From Betaproteobacteria bacterium (GTDB lineage Bacteria > Pseudomonadota > Gammaproteobacteria > Burkholderiales > Rhodocyclaceae), in NCBI GenBank assembly GCA_009781175.1, contig WQYQ01000022.1, positions 1 to 58,278 of the forward strand: a DNA stretch of 58,278 bases, given 5' to 3'. The notes under the pieces were generated by a model. That model was not told the DNA's origin and did no database searches. It saw only the letters and a program-made list of their open reading frames with translations. Below, one piece after another: positions 1-8,150 of the stretch (position 1 is the stretch's first letter; every line of letters begins with the position of its first letter). The position numbers and the translations under genes are program-made.

Positions 1-39
1 GCGAGAGGCGGTCAGCGGGGCGAAGAGCAGCGCAGGAAC

Positions 40-93
40 CGGAGTTTATGAGTGATAAATGAGGATTCCGAGCAGCGCATGAGCCCCGATCAC
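40..93 (+). repeat. Dispersed repeat B, copy 1
   Basis: This 54-base stretch recurs at 41499-41552 with only three mismatches (core GATAAATGAGGATTCCGAGC). Both copies lie just beyond the 3' end of a minus-strand gene. It has no coding content of its own. It looks like a non-coding dispersed intergenic element; no transposase is associated with it. Confidence 0.75.
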
Positions 94-99
94 AGCCTC

Positions 100-123
100 G
101 CAGTAAGATTATGAACAGGTTCT
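100..123 (+). repeat. Dispersed repeat A, copy 1
   Basis: The core AAGATTATGAACAGG occurs here, in inverse orientation at 5265-5286 (with one change), and at 50384-50405. All copies lie at gene ends or between genes. This copy supplies the stop codon of the small open frame at 109-294 on the other strand, so that frame may have been cut or extended by the repeat. Confidence 0.65.
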
Positions 124-294
124 TAGGTCTGAACTGGGGTTAGCCCACGATAGACGAATCAGATTGGATGTTTCTAGACCGGAATCTTTAAGGTCGCCCA
201 ATAAATCAATTAATTGCGCCCCGCAGAGGCGCGGCAACAGGCGTGTGCGGCTGCTACATAATTCCGTAAAACAGGTGAAGGTCTGAGTTGTCAT
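109..294 (-). CDS. Small hypothetical protein coupled to nagZ (possibly truncated)
   Basis: This is a 61-residue frame whose ATG overlaps the nagZ stop codon as ATGA, the same coupling seen at several junctions of this operon. I do not recognise the protein. It has four Cys and no predicted membrane segment. Its last codons and stop lie inside dispersed repeat A, so it may be the 5' remnant of a longer gene cut by the repeat. The start overlap is its only real support; it may not be expressed as a functional protein. Confidence 0.25.
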   Translation of the reverse strand: MTTQTFTCFTELCSSRTRLLPRLCGAQLIDLLGDLKDSGLETSNLIRLSWANPSSDLRTCS

Positions 295-1343
295 CTCAAT
301 AATTGCTCGTTCGAGACGAAATCCTTAACCGCCTGCTGCGCGCTGACGAAACGTGGCTCGACCGCGAGCGCGAACGCATCTTTCGCGGCGCGCGGATGCA
401 GTTTGCCGATCCGAGCCAGGCTTTCGGGCTTCAGATCCGGCGTCCAGCGCGCCAGCAGCGTATCGGCCAAATCGGGACGGTTGCAGACGAGCAGCATGTC
501 GCAGCCCGCCGCATGGGCGGCCTCGGCGCGCGCGACGATATCGCCCGCCACGGTCGCACCTTCCATCGTCAAGTCGTCGGAAAAGATCACGCCGGAGAAA
601 CCAAGGCGACCGCGCAGAACCTCTTGCAGCCAGAACGCGGAAAAGCCCGCCGGATGCGGGGCGACGCGTTCATAGATCACATGCGCGGGCATCACGCCCG
701 ATAGTTGCCGCGCCAGACGGTGACGATAGGGCGCGATGTCGCTCACCCAGATCGCGTCGAAATCGCGTGTGTCGACGGGAAGCGCGACATGCGAATCGGC
801 CTCCGCCCAGCCGTGGCCGGGGAAGTGCTTGCCGACCGCGCCCATGCCCGCTTCGGCCAAGCCGGCGATCAAGGCGTTCGCGAGCGCCGATGTGCTTTCA
901 GGCTCGGCGGTGAAGGCGCGGTTCCCGATTACCGCGCTGCGGCCGTAGTCGAGATCGAGGACCGGCGTGAAACTGAGGTCGACGCCGTGCGCGAGCAGTT
1001 CCGCCGCCAGGACATAGCCCGTGGTTCGCGCAAGATCGAGCCCGGCGACATGGTCGCGCTGCCAAAGCTCGCCGAGCGCGCCCATCGGCGGAAGGCGCGT
1101 GAAGCCGCTGCGGAAACGCTGCACGCGTCCGCCTTCGTGGTCGACCGAGATCAACAGTTGCGGCGAGCGCAGCGCATGAATTTCGGCCGTCAGCGCAGCG
1201 AGTTGCTCGGGGTCTTGGTAATTGCGTGTAAACAGAATGACGCCGCCGACGAGCGGATGGCATAGACGCGCCCGTTCCGCCGCGCTTAGCGTGAGCCCTT
1301 CGACATCGCAAATCACCGGCCCAAGTGGCAGTTCGATAGCCAT
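291..1343 (-). CDS. nagZ: Beta-N-acetylhexosaminidase NagZ
   Basis: Cytoplasmic family 3 glycoside hydrolase that removes N-acetylglucosamine from anhydro-muropeptides in peptidoglycan recycling. At 350 residues it has the size of the single-domain proteobacterial NagZ. The family signature KHFPGHG and the catalytic-loop H in DSH lie mid-protein, SVDHEGGRVQRF near residue 65, and FSDDLTMEGA, with the nucleophile Asp, follows. I chose ATG at 1343 because the homologous region begins there; a TTG overlapping the acpS stop would add 15 residues. It is near the end of the rpoE operon, 41 bases after acpS. Confidence 0.95.
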   Translation of the reverse strand: MAIELPLGPVICDVEGLTLSAAERARLCHPLVGGVILFTRNYQDPEQLAALTAEIHALRSPQLLISVDHEGGRVQRFRSGFTRLPPMGALGELWQRDHVAGLDLARTTGYVLAAELLAHGVDLSFTPVLDLDYGRSAVIGNRAFTAEPESTSALANALIAGLAEAGMGAVGKHFPGHGWAEADSHVALPVDTRDFDAIWVSDIAPYRHRLARQLSGVMPAHVIYERVAPHPAGFSAFWLQEVLRGRLGFSGVIFSDDLTMEGATVAGDIVARAEAAHAAGCDMLLVCNRPDLADTLLARWTPDLKPESLARIGKLHPRAAKDAFALAVEPRFVSAQQAVKDFVSNEQLLR

Positions 1344-1384
1344 TCGCAGTCCCGCTTTCCAATCGCCCGGGCACCGGGCGGCAA

Positions 1385-1762
1385 TCAATTTGTTTCGATG
1401 AGCGCGAACGCGACGACCATTTCTTTTTCGTCGCTGATCGAAAGATGGCTCCGCCAGCCGCGCCGCTGCATTTCCGCTTCGAGCACGGCGTTGAACTGGT
1501 AAGCGGGTTTGCCAAGTTCGTCGTGCGTCACGCTGATTGCATGCAGAGTGGCCGGCACGCGCACACCCGTGCCGAATGCTTTGGCGAATGCTTCTTTGGC
1601 GGCAAAGCGTTTGGCGAGAAAACGCGCGGGATCGTTCACGCTGGCGAACTCGGCGCGCTCCGCTTCGGCGAGGATGCGCGTGGAAAAACCCTCGCCGTGG
1701 CGTTCGAGCAAGGCGCGTATGCGCGCGGTCGCTACGATGTCCGCGCCAATTCCAACGATCAC
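1385..1762 (-). CDS. acpS: Holo-[acyl-carrier-protein] synthase AcpS
   Basis: Transfers 4'-phosphopantetheine from CoA to the serine of apo-ACP, activating the acpP product encoded at 15.7 kb. The 125-residue length is normal for the small trimeric AcpS type. The N-terminal GIGADIVATARI holds the Mg-binding Asp, and RFLAKRFAAKEAFAKA holds the second metal and CoA site. It lies ten bases after pdxJ, the usual pdxJ-acpS pairing in proteobacteria, which suggests co-transcription and translational coupling. Confidence 0.96.
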   Translation of the reverse strand: MIVGIGADIVATARIRALLERHGEGFSTRILAEAERAEFASVNDPARFLAKRFAAKEAFAKAFGTGVRVPATLHAISVTHDELGKPAYQFNAVLEAEMQRRGWRSHLSISDEKEMVVAFALIETN

Positions 1763-1772
1763 TTTGCGCGCC

Positions 1773-2540
1773 TCAACTGCCGTAGTGATGCGGCGCGTCG
1801 GCGGCTTCGCGCATCAGGCGTTTCATTTCTCGCACCGCTTCGCGCAAGCCGACGAACACCGCGCGGCTGATGATCGCGTGGCCGATATGCAATTCGCGCA
1901 CCCCAGGGAGCGCCGCGATCGGCTGCACATTGAAGTAGTTCAGGGCATGGCCGGCATTGAAGCGCATCCCGAGGTCGACGATAGCCTTCCCGGCGGTGCG
2001 GATTTTTTCGATTTCCGCCAGCACGGCCGGGCTGCGCGCATCGCGGCCACGGTTGTGAAACGCATGCGCATAAGGCCCGGAGTGGATTTCGCACACACGC
2101 GCGCCGACATGCGCGGCGGCTTGCACTTGCGCAAGCTCGGCATCGATGAAAACGCTGCTCTGGATGCCCGCGTCGGCGAGTTTTTTGACGGCGGCCTTGA
2201 TCCGCGCCTCGTTCGCAACGATGTCGAGCCCGCCTTCGGTCGTTACTTCCTCGCGGCCTTCGGGGACGAGCATCGCCATTTCGGGCTTGAGCCGGCAGGC
2301 GATGTCGACCATCTCATCGGTCGCCGCCATTTCCAGGTTGAGTTTGATCTGGGTGAGATCGCGCAGATGGCGCACATCTTCGTCCTGAATGTGCCGGCGG
2401 TCTTCGCGCAGATGCACCGTAATGCCATCCGCGCCGCCCAAATGCGCTTCCACGGCGGCCCACACCGGATCGGGTTCATAGGTGCGGCGCGCCTGACGGA
2501 TCGTCGCGACATGGTCGATATTGATGCCAAGCTCAATCAC
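1773..2540 (-). CDS. pdxJ: Pyridoxine 5'-phosphate synthase PdxJ
   Basis: Condenses 1-deoxyxylulose 5-phosphate with 3-amino-2-oxopropyl phosphate to give pyridoxine 5'-phosphate, the last step of the DXP-dependent vitamin B6 pathway. The 255-residue TIM barrel starts with the family hallmark GINIDHVATIRQAR. HIGHAIISRAVFVGL near the C terminus fits the phosphate-binding end. The start is GTG and overlaps the recO stop as GTGA, so translation is probably coupled to recO. Confidence 0.97.
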   Translation of the reverse strand: MIELGINIDHVATIRQARRTYEPDPVWAAVEAHLGGADGITVHLREDRRHIQDEDVRHLRDLTQIKLNLEMAATDEMVDIACRLKPEMAMLVPEGREEVTTEGGLDIVANEARIKAAVKKLADAGIQSSVFIDAELAQVQAAAHVGARVCEIHSGPYAHAFHNRGRDARSPAVLAEIEKIRTAGKAIVDLGMRFNAGHALNYFNVQPIAALPGVRELHIGHAIISRAVFVGLREAVREMKRLMREAADAPHHYGS

Positions 2541-3253
2541 AATTCTTGCAACTCCATATAGATCCTGCGCGATTCGAGCGGGTGATTGCCGAGCACATGC
2601 GCAATCAAGCGCCGCATCAGGCTTTTTGCCTGGAACAGCGTATCGGGGGTGGATAGATCGTTCGCCGCCAGATCGAGCAAGGCCCGGCCCGACAGCGTTG
2701 GAAGGTCCGCATTTACCTCATTGGCAAGCACCGGACCTTGTTCGATTATAAAGACGTAACGCGCGTCGGGATGCAGCGGGGAGCCTGCATGATCGCAATC
2801 GAAAGTCGGCGCATAGCCGAGTTCGCGCAGCAAGGCCAATTCGAAACGGCGCAGGGAAAGATCGTGTGATGCGCCTTCGGCAAGCGCTTTTAGCAGCGCC
2901 GTGTAAGCATCGAAGAGCGCCGGGTGCGCATCCTCGCGCGGCAGCAAGCGGGTCAACAATTCGTTCGCGTAATAGCCGCACATCATTGCGGCCCCGGTCA
3001 GCAAGGGCAGCCCGCCGGACCATTCCGCGCCCGTCAAGGTGCGCACTTCGCCTTTTCCGCTCCAGGACACCAGCAAAGGCTGAAAGCTCATCAGGACGCC
3101 GCGCAATTGCGAGTGTGGGCGGCGCGCGCCTTTGGCGGCTAATGGCAGGCGGCCGTGGTTGCGCGAAAAGATGTCGAGCACCAGGCTCGTTTCGCGCCAG
3201 GGATGCGTATGCAGCAGAAAAGCCGGCTCCTGCTCGATCCGTTTTCCGCTCAC
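2537..3253 (-). CDS. recO: DNA repair protein RecO
   Basis: Recombination mediator of the RecFOR pathway; it anneals complementary strands and helps load RecA on gapped DNA. The 238-residue protein shows an N-terminal OB-fold region (LHTHPWRETSLVLDIFSRNHGRL) in shortened form at residues 14-36 and a helical C-terminal half. The zinc-finger cysteines of some RecO proteins are not evident. It begins with GTG, 18 bases after era. The era-recO-pdxJ-acpS order is conserved in proteobacteria. Confidence 0.93.
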   Translation of the reverse strand: MSGKRIEQEPAFLLHTHPWRETSLVLDIFSRNHGRLPLAAKGARRPHSQLRGVLMSFQPLLVSWSGKGEVRTLTGAEWSGGLPLLTGAAMMCGYYANELLTRLLPREDAHPALFDAYTALLKALAEGASHDLSLRRFELALLRELGYAPTFDCDHAGSPLHPDARYVFIIEQGPVLANEVNADLPTLSGRALLDLAANDLSTPDTLFQAKSLMRRLIAHVLGNHPLESRRIYMELQEL

Positions 3254-3271
3254 TCAGGACTCCAGCCGCGC

Positions 3272-4180
3272 CTACTCGAAACCCAGGCTCTTGAGGGCGC
3301 GCTCGTCGTCGGCCCAGCCGCTCTTCACCTTGACCCAGATTTCAAGATAGACAGGTCCGTCGAAAAGCTTTTCAAGTTCCACGCGCGCTTCGCTCGCGAT
3401 CCGCTTGAGCTTCAATCCACCCTTGCCGATCACCATCGCTTTGTGGCTCGAACGGTCGACGATGATGGCGGCGAAAATGCGCCGCACCGGGCCGTCGACT
3501 TCGAACTTTTCGATCTCCACGGCGAGCCCATACGGCAGCTCGTCGCCGAGCAGACGGAAGAGTTTTTCGCGGATGAATTCGGCGGCCAGGAAACGTTCGC
3601 TGCGGTCGGTGATGTCGTCCGCGTCGAAAATCGGCGCTTGCTCCGGCAGCAGCGGCAAGCAGGCTTGCAGCAATTCGGAAACGTTGCTGCCGGTTTCGGC
3701 CGACAAGGGCACGATGGCGGCAAAGCCGCACTCTTGCGCAAGACTAGCCAGCAGCGGCAGCAATTGGGTTTTATCCGCAAGGCGGTCGATTTTGTTCACC
3801 ACCAAAACCACGGGCACGGCGGCGGGCAGCAGCGCCATCACTTCGCGGTCATCAGCGCTGAAGCGGCCCGCTTCGATGACGAACAGCACGGCGTCGACAT
3901 CGGCGAGCGCCTGGGTGACGCTGCGATTCATGGCGCGGTTCATCGCGCTCGCATGCTTGGTTTGAAAACCCGGCGTGTCGACAAAAACATACTGTGCATC
4001 GTCACACGTCAGCACTCCCGTCACCCGGTGCCGCGTCGTCTGCGCCTTGCGCGAAACGATGCTGACTTTTTGCCCGATCAGGCGGTTCAATAATGTTGAT
4101 TTGCCGACATTGGGCCGTCCGACAATCGCGAGAAAGCCGGTACGAAACCCCTGTGCCGAAACTTGTTCGCTTTCGTTCAT
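3272..4180 (-). CDS. era: GTPase Era
   Basis: Ras-like GTPase that binds the 3' end of 16S rRNA and assists 30S subunit maturation. In the 302-residue protein, G1 is GRPNVGKST near residue 22, G3 is DTPGF, and G4 is NKID. The C-terminal KH domain carries the [13 protein letters not shown]-binding loop. The ATG overlaps the rnc stop (ATGA), the classic coupled rnc-era arrangement. It is essential in most bacteria. Confidence 0.98.
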   Translation of the reverse strand: MNESEQVSAQGFRTGFLAIVGRPNVGKSTLLNRLIGQKVSIVSRKAQTTRHRVTGVLTCDDAQYVFVDTPGFQTKHASAMNRAMNRSVTQALADVDAVLFVIEAGRFSADDREVMALLPAAVPVVLVVNKIDRLADKTQLLPLLASLAQECGFAAIVPLSAETGSNVSELLQACLPLLPEQAPIFDADDITDRSERFLAAEFIREKLFRLLGDELPYGLAVEIEKFEVDGPVRRIFAAIIVDRSSHKAMVIGKGGLKLKRIASEARVELEKLFDGPVYLEIWVKVKSGWADDERALKSLGFE

Positions 4181-4851
4181 GGAGATTTAATCCGTTCTAT
4201 AGCTGCTGCTGCTGCCTGTTGTTCCGCGGCGCGCCGGCTTGGGCCGCTGCCATGCGTGACCAAACCGAGGCCGCTGATCTGACACGCGACTTCGAATTCC
4301 TGCGCATGCGCTTCGCCGCGCACGGCGACCATTTCATACTGCGGCACGGGATGGCGGCGCGCCTGTAGCCATTCCTGTAAGGCCGTCTTGGGGTCCTTAC
4401 CGCTGCGCGCGGGATCGATTTGCGCCAATGCCGCGGCATACAGCTTGAGAATCACTGCGTTTGCGGCATCGAATCCGGCATCGAGAAAGACTGCGCCGAA
4501 CAAGGCTTCCATTGCATCGGCAAGAATCGATGGACGACGATGGCCGCCGCTGCGCAATTCGCCTTCGCCGAGTTTCAACTCCTGGCCAAGATCGAGCTTT
4601 GTCGCCAGATCGAACAGTGCGTCCTGCTTGACGAGCCCCGCGCGCAAGCGGGAGAGCGTGCCTTCGTCCAGATCCGGGAAGCGTTCGAACAATGCGCAGG
4701 CGATCGCGCAGTTGAGGATGCTGTCGCCGACAAACTCCAGGCGCTCATTGTTCGGCGTACCAAAGCTGCGATGCGTCAGCGCCTGTTCGAGCAGGGCCGG
4801 AGTCCGAAAACGATGCCCCAGCCCGGTTTGAAGTCGATCAACAGCAAGCAT
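4177..4851 (-). CDS. rnc: Ribonuclease III
   Basis: Double-strand-specific endoribonuclease that processes rRNA precursors and structured mRNAs. The 224-residue protein has the catalytic signature [12 protein letters not shown] near residue 36, the second acidic patch in [14 protein letters not shown], and a C-terminal dsRNA-binding domain from about residue 150 to the end. It follows the DUF4845 gene by 12 bases and overlaps era by four, so the three are probably one transcript with lepB and lepA. Confidence 0.97.
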   Translation of the reverse strand: MLAVDRLQTGLGHRFRTPALLEQALTHRSFGTPNNERLEFVGDSILNCAIACALFERFPDLDEGTLSRLRAGLVKQDALFDLATKLDLGQELKLGEGELRSGGHRRPSILADAMEALFGAVFLDAGFDAANAVILKLYAAALAQIDPARSGKDPKTALQEWLQARRHPVPQYEMVAVRGEAHAQEFEVACQISGLGLVTHGSGPSRRAAEQQAAAAAIERIKSP

Positions 4852-4863
4852 TAAAACCCGACA

Positions 4864-5238
4864 TCACGGCATATTCGAAGCCGCGGCGCGGCTTGAGGTT
4901 TCGAAAGAAAACACGAGGGCGACATTAGCAACCAGGGAAACGCGGCGCTCCCACTGGGCAGATACGACATAACGCCCGTTTTCCTTGGCGATAACGAGAT
5001 CCTTGGTCGCAATGCTCGAAATATCGCCCACATCGGCATAGCGCTGAAAAGCACTCTTAATTGTTTCCGGCGAATCCAGATCGCCGCTCGTCGCAATTTT
5101 ATTGAAGGCGCTTTTGACCGAGAAATATTCGTTGTAAACCGGCACGCAACGCATCGCCAAAATAATGGCACCAATAATAATGACACCAATAATAAGCGTG
5201 CCGATAAGCGAAAGTCCGCGTTGACGCTGATGCATCAT
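4864..5238 (-). CDS. DUF4845 membrane protein
   Basis: A 124-residue protein with one N-terminal hydrophobic segment (about residues 9-30, preceded by basic QRQRG) and a soluble part that should face the periplasm. The N terminus resembles type IV pilin-like leaders, but no clear prepilin cleavage site is seen. DUF4845 proteins are regularly encoded between lepB and rnc in Beta- and Gammaproteobacteria; their function is unknown. Two ATG codons occur in tandem, preceded by GGGAGA. Placement suggests a link to export or membrane quality control, but this is inference. Confidence 0.88.
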   Translation of the reverse strand: MMHQRQRGLSLIGTLIIGVIIIGAIILAMRCVPVYNEYFSVKSAFNKIATSGDLDSPETIKSAFQRYADVGDISSIATKDLVIAKENGRYVVSAQWERRVSLVANVALVFSFETSSRAAASNMP

Positions 5239-5264
5239 CTAGTTTCTCCCGAGTGAATTTGCTC

Positions 5265-5286
5265 AGAACCTCTTCATAATCTTGCT
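5265..5286 (-). repeat. Dispersed repeat A, copy 2
   Basis: The reverse complement reads AGCAAGATTATGAAGAGGTT followed by CT, matching the copies at 100-123 and 50384-50405 with one or two changes. It sits in the 67-base gap between lepB and the DUF4845 gene, inside the operon, and would therefore be transcribed. Confidence 0.55.
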
Positions 5287-5305
5287 ACAGACTTTGAACC
5301 GGTTC

Positions 5306-6094
5306 TCAGTGGAAGCGTCCGATACGCCCCAGATCACTGAAATTGAACCACACAAAAAAAGCTCGGCCGCGAAGGTTTTCGTCCGGCACGAAACCCCAGA
5401 TACGGGAATCCGCACTTTGGTCCCGATTGTCGCCCATCATGAAATAATGACCGGCGGGCACCTTGCAGCGGAAACCTTCACTACTGTAATCACAGTTTTC
5501 CTGGCCCGGAAAAGGCAGGCGCTGCGACACATAAGCCGGCGCATCCGCATCATTTAGCACGCGATGCTCAACGCCAGCAAGCGTTTCAACGAACTGGTTC
5601 GAATATTGCAGCCGGTCTGTATGCAAATAGTCCTCAATCTGCTTAGCCGGCACCTCTTCGCCATTGATGCGCAAGCGTTTGTTGATGTATTCCACCGTAT
5701 CGCCGGGAAGGCCAATAACACGCTTGATGTAATCCTGCGAGGGATCGAGCGGATAACGGAAAACGGCGACTTCGCCACGTTTCGGCGAATCGATATCGAT
5801 AATTTTTTTATCGATGACCGGCAGGCGGATTCCGTAGGAATATTTATTCACGAGAATAAAGTCGCCGACGAGCAAGGTCGGAATCATTGAGCCGGATGGA
5901 ATGCGAAACGGCTCGACAAGGAATGAACGCAGCAGAAAAATTGCCAATAGGATCGGGAAAAAACCCGCGCCCCACTCCACCCAAACCGGCTCCGGGCCTC
6001 CCGCGGGCCGCTTCTTGCGGAAAACAAGACGGTCGGCAAACCACAGCACACCTGTAAGCAAGGACAGGACGAACAAAATCAACGCGAAATCCAC
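5306..6094 (-). CDS. lepB: Signal peptidase I
   Basis: Inner-membrane serine protease that removes signal peptides from Sec- and Tat-exported proteins. The 262-residue protein has two N-terminal hydrophobic segments (about residues 3-20 and 45-65). The catalytic Ser lies in PSGSMIPTL just after the second segment, and the general-base Lys in DYIKRVIGLPGD. The C-terminal MGDNRDQSADSR box E is intact. It lies 36 bases after lepA. Clients within this window would include MtoA, MtoB and the exported monoheme cytochrome. Confidence 0.97.
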   Translation of the reverse strand: MDFALILFVLSLLTGVLWFADRLVFRKKRPAGGPEPVWVEWGAGFFPILLAIFLLRSFLVEPFRIPSGSMIPTLLVGDFILVNKYSYGIRLPVIDKKIIDIDSPKRGEVAVFRYPLDPSQDYIKRVIGLPGDTVEYINKRLRINGEEVPAKQIEDYLHTDRLQYSNQFVETLAGVEHRVLNDADAPAYVSQRLPFPGQENCDYSSEGFRCKVPAGHYFMMGDNRDQSADSRIWGFVPDENLRGRAFFVWFNFSDLGRIGRFH

Positions 6095-6130
6095 GATTTC
6101 TCCTGAGTATCAAAGGAAGCGACTGTGCGC

Positions 6131-7927
6131 TTATTTGTTATCGTCAACACGCAGCACGGCGAGAAAGGCTTCTTGCGGAATTTCCACATTGCCGACTTGT
6201 TTCATGCGGCGCTTGCCTTCCTTTTGTTTTTCCAAGAGCTTTTTCTTGCGCGTGATATCGCCGCCGTAACATTTGGCCAAAACGTTTTTGCGCAGCGCCT
6301 TGATCGTTTCGCGCGCAATGATATGCGAACCGATGGCCGCCTGCACCGCCACATCGAACATCTGGCGCGGAATTAGTTCGCGCAATTTCGACGCGAGTTC
6401 GCGGCCCCGGTACTGAGCGCTCGCGCGATGCACGATGACGGACAGCGCATCGACCTTTTCGCTGCTGACGAGCAGATCGAGCTTCACGACATCCGCGGCG
6501 CGATATTCTTTGAAGTCGTAATCGAGCGAAGCATAGCCGCGCGAAACGGATTTCAATTTATCGAAGAAATCCATGACCACTTCGGCCATCGGCATCTCGT
6601 ACACCAGCTTCACCTGGCGGCCGTGGTAGTGCATATCGACCTGGTTGCCGCGCTTCTGGTTGCACAGCGTCATCACGGGGCCTAGATAGTCTTGCGGGAC
6701 GAAAATCGTCGCGGTGATGATCGGCTCGCGAATCTCCGCGATCTTTCCAAGGTCCGGCAGTTTCGACGGATTCTCGATTCGAATTACTTCACCGCTGTTC
6801 AGGACGACTTCGTAGACGACGGTCGGCGCAGTTGTAATCAAGTCCATGTCGAACTCGCGCTCCAGCCGCTCCTGCACGATTTCCATATGCAGCAGCCCCA
6901 GGAAACCGCAGCGAAAGCCGAAACCGAGCGCCTGGGAGACCTCGGGCTCGTACTGCAGCGAAGCATCGTTGAGTTTGAGCTTTTCCAGCGAGTCGCGCAG
7001 TTGATCGTATTCGCTCGATTCGACCGGATATAGCCCCGCGAAAACCTGCGGCTTGATTTCCTTGAAGCCCGCCAGAGGCTCGGACGCGGGTTTGCCTGCA
7101 AGCGTGATGGTGTCGCCGACCTTGGCCGAAGTCAGTTCCTTGATCCCGGCAATCACAAAGCCGACTTCACCCGCCTTGAGCGCTTCGCGCTGCACCGATT
7201 TCGGCGCGAATACGCCGACCTGCTCGCAAAGATGTTGCGCCGCGGTGCTCATGAACCGCAGTTTGTCCTTGGGCCGCATCGCGCCATCGACAACGCGCAC
7301 GAGCATGACGACGCCGACATAGTTATCGAACCAGGAATCAATAATCAAAGCCTTGAGCGGCGCGTCTTCGCTGCCGCGCGGCGCGGGAATCCTGGCGATG
7401 ATCGCCTCAAGGATCTCATCGATCCCCATGCCGGTCTTGGCCGAACACGGAATCGCATCGGTCGCGTCGATACCGATCACGTCCTCAACTTCCTGACGCG
7501 CCGCATCGGGGTCCGCCGAGGGCAGATCCATTTTGTTGAGCACAGGCACCACTTCCACACCCTGTTCGATGGCCGTGTAGCAATTCGCCACCGTTTGGGC
7601 TTCGACACCCTGCGAGGCGTCGACAACCAACAGCGCCCCCTCGCACGCCGCCAGCGAACGGCTGACCTCATACGAAAAGTCGACGTGCCCTGGCGTATCG
7701 ATCAAATTCAGGTTGTAGATCTGACCGTCCTGCGCCTTGTAATGCAAAGCGGCGGTCTGGGCTTTGATGGTAATGCCCCGCTCGCGTTCGAGATCCATCG
7801 AGTCGAGAACCTGGGCCTCCATCTCGCGCTCCGAAAGTCCTCCGCAGCGCTGGATAAGTCGGTCGGCCAAGGTCGATTTACCGTGGTCGATGTGAGCAAT
7901 AATCGAGAAGTTGCGGATACGCTGCAT
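6131..7927 (-). CDS. lepA: Elongation factor 4 (LepA)
   Basis: Ribosome-associated translational GTPase that back-translocates or assists ribosome biogenesis. The 598-residue length is standard. G1 is [10 protein letters not shown] near residue 10, G3 DTPGHVDF and G4 NKMDLP, followed by EF-G-like domains III and V and the LepA-specific C-terminal domain. No good purine-rich ribosome-binding site precedes the ATG; instead a 10-bp hairpin ends eight bases before it. It is followed by lepB, as in most bacteria. Confidence 0.98.
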   Translation of the reverse strand: MQRIRNFSIIAHIDHGKSTLADRLIQRCGGLSEREMEAQVLDSMDLERERGITIKAQTAALHYKAQDGQIYNLNLIDTPGHVDFSYEVSRSLAACEGALLVVDASQGVEAQTVANCYTAIEQGVEVVPVLNKMDLPSADPDAARQEVEDVIGIDATDAIPCSAKTGMGIDEILEAIIARIPAPRGSEDAPLKALIIDSWFDNYVGVVMLVRVVDGAMRPKDKLRFMSTAAQHLCEQVGVFAPKSVQREALKAGEVGFVIAGIKELTSAKVGDTITLAGKPASEPLAGFKEIKPQVFAGLYPVESSEYDQLRDSLEKLKLNDASLQYEPEVSQALGFGFRCGFLGLLHMEIVQERLEREFDMDLITTAPTVVYEVVLNSGEVIRIENPSKLPDLGKIAEIREPIITATIFVPQDYLGPVMTLCNQKRGNQVDMHYHGRQVKLVYEMPMAEVVMDFFDKLKSVSRGYASLDYDFKEYRAADVVKLDLLVSSEKVDALSVIVHRASAQYRGRELASKLRELIPRQMFDVAVQAAIGSHIIARETIKALRKNVLAKCYGGDITRKKKLLEKQKEGKRRMKQVGNVEIPQEAFLAVLRVDDNK

Positions 7928-7934
7928 AACGCGA

Positions 7935-7958
7935 AAAGGGTGCGCAAACGCACCCTTT
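7935..7958 (-). promoter_or_regulatory. Hairpin directly upstream of lepA
   Basis: AAAGGGTGCG and CGCACCCTTT form a perfect 10-bp stem with a four-base loop. On the minus strand the stem ends in CCCTTTT, seven bases before the lepA ATG. It could act as a weak terminator or attenuator between mucD and lepA, or restrict ribosome access. The T run is short, so complete termination is unlikely. Confidence 0.5.
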
Positions 7959-8034
7959 ATGAGAATTTGCCGGTTGGGGTAAAGGGAAGATTATATCGGA
8001 TCGCCTGCCGAATCGCCGGAAACTTGCTCCTCTG

Positions 8035-8149
8035 AGAGTCGCCAACAAAACCCAGCGAAGCGGTGCAGGCAAGGCGCGCGAAACGCAGACAGTACAAAAC
8101 GTACGGCAAGTGAGCGCAACGCGGCATGCAGGGTTTTGTTAGCGACTCG
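8035..8149. repeat. 115-bp element with inverted ends (repeat C)
   Basis: GAGTCGCCAACAAAACCC at 8035-8052 is matched inversely by GGGTTTTGTTAGCGACTC at 8132-8149 with one mismatch, enclosing about 80 bases. The inner 33 bases at 8107-8139 recur at 41466-41498 with two differences. The element fills the mucD-lepA gap and ends two bases from the mucD stop codon. No protein is encoded. It resembles a miniature or REP-like dispersed element. Confidence 0.65.
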
Positions 8150-8150
8150 T

